Below are positions 63,790-64,000 of a stretch of DNA of 64,000 nucleotides, in pieces. Each line of letters starts with the position of its first letter. The first letter of the stretch is position 1. Source of the stretch: a bacterium. GTDB lineage: Bacteria > Pseudomonadota > Alphaproteobacteria > Rhodobacterales > Rhodobacteraceae. Location of the stretch: positions 372,001 to 436,000 of the forward strand of contig WGOE01000002.1 in the NCBI GenBank assembly GCA_016124195.1. The letters run 5' to 3'. A program made the translations under genes and the position numbers. Under the pieces are notes generated by a model. That model saw nothing but the letters and a program-made list of their open reading frames with translations. It had not been told where the DNA came from and ran no database searches.

Positions 63790-64000
63790 GCCATCAGCGC
63801 TTCGGGCGTCAGGTCGAACAGGGTGGTCGCGCCATGGCGCACCTCGGCCGCCCAGGCGGCGTGGCGCGGCAGAAGGCGGGTGACGGCGAAACGGGCCAAA
63901 GGCAGCCGCGCCGGATCGGCCTCGGCCGCAAGCAGGTGGAAATGCGTTCCCAGCACCTGCGCGAAGGCGCGCTGATAGGCCACCGCCGAGCCGCCCCGGT
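63786..64000 (-). CDS. C-terminal end of an acyl-CoA dehydrogenase (gene continues beyond the window)
   Basis: The frame is open at the right edge. About 70 residues are visible and end FDLTPEALMA. The pattern GTHFHLLAAE, then ARFAVTRLLPRHAAWAAE and a final L(T)PE resembles the extra C-terminal domain of acyl-CoA dehydrogenases of the DmdC-like group. It overlaps the MBL hydrolase by four bases. The call is based on the tail only. Confidence 0.65.
   Translation of the reverse strand, partial: RGGSAVAYQRAFAQVLGTHFHLLAAEADPARLPLARFAVTRLLPRHAAWAAEVRHGATTLFDLTPEALMA

Overview
The window reads as chromosomal DNA of a GC-rich alphaproteobacterium of the Rhodobacterales/Rhodobacteraceae type. Supporting signs are an NADPH-type 8-vinyl reductase for (bacterio)chlorophyll at the left edge, an aa3-oxidase subunit IV microprotein, a rhodobacteral Tad pilus locus whose Flp prepilins carry Asp-Trp where most Flp have Glu-Tyr, and long ATGA/TGATG-coupled operons. 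I see no insertion sequence, phage, CRISPR array or origin. The family assignments come from motifs and remembered protein families, not from searches.

Layout. (1) 1-795: 3' part of bciA. (2) 806-7306, minus strand: a proline-iminopeptidase-like hydrolase followed by a complete peptide-type ABC importer. (3) 7493-13669, minus strand: GntR/YtrA regulator, creatininase-like amidohydrolase, ketopantoate-reductase-like enzyme, SDR, M20 peptidase and amidase. (4) 13848-20719, plus strand, divergent from the regulator: a second complete peptide-type ABC importer and an M32 carboxypeptidase. Blocks 2-4 together look like one peptide/amide uptake and hydrolysis region. (5) 20726-23452: guanine deaminase, 5-formyl-THF cyclo-ligase and a small exported protein. 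(6) 23492-36520, minus strand: the Tad/Flp pilus locus (four flp genes, cpaB, cpaC secretin, OmpA-like lipoprotein, cpaE, cpaF, tadB, tadC, two TPR lipoproteins, cpaA prepilin peptidase, AAA+ ATPase), with a lytic transglycosylase divergent from it. (7) 37747-39572: GNAT, two-subunit 3-oxoacid CoA-transferase, tRNA-Leu(UAA). (8) 39573-40541: gene-poor, partly AT-rich segment directly behind the tRNA. (9) 40542-43164: single-domain response regulator and a PAS hybrid histidine kinase. (10) 43413-52595: a nitrogen-scavenging locus for biuret-type compounds: allophanate hydrolase, LysR regulator, BMP-type ABC importer, biuret hydrolase, a second cysteine hydrolase and a cupin. (11) 52748-64000: AI-2E-family permease, TetR regulator with a molybdenum hydroxylase of the PaoABC type, purU, GNAT, DUF429-like protein, mobA, a lipoprotein, the aa3 subunit IV microprotein, an MBL-fold hydrolase and the end of an acyl-CoA dehydrogenase.

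The most interesting system is region 10. Its first cysteine hydrolase aligns with characterised biuret hydrolase at all key residues. The second paralogue keeps the same catalytic set and could act one step earlier (triuret or a related urea oligomer). Together with allophanate hydrolase and a dedicated importer this would give uptake and stepwise conversion to ammonia and CO2. The LysR-importer intergenic region holds two CTGC-N7-GCAG (T-N11-A) sites exactly 22 bp apart. Other clear regulatory logic is the 17-bp perfect palindrome lying between the -35 and -10 of the molybdenum-hydroxylase operon, next to a divergent TetR gene. The Tad locus contains a 444-bp tandem triplication of the major prepilin gene.
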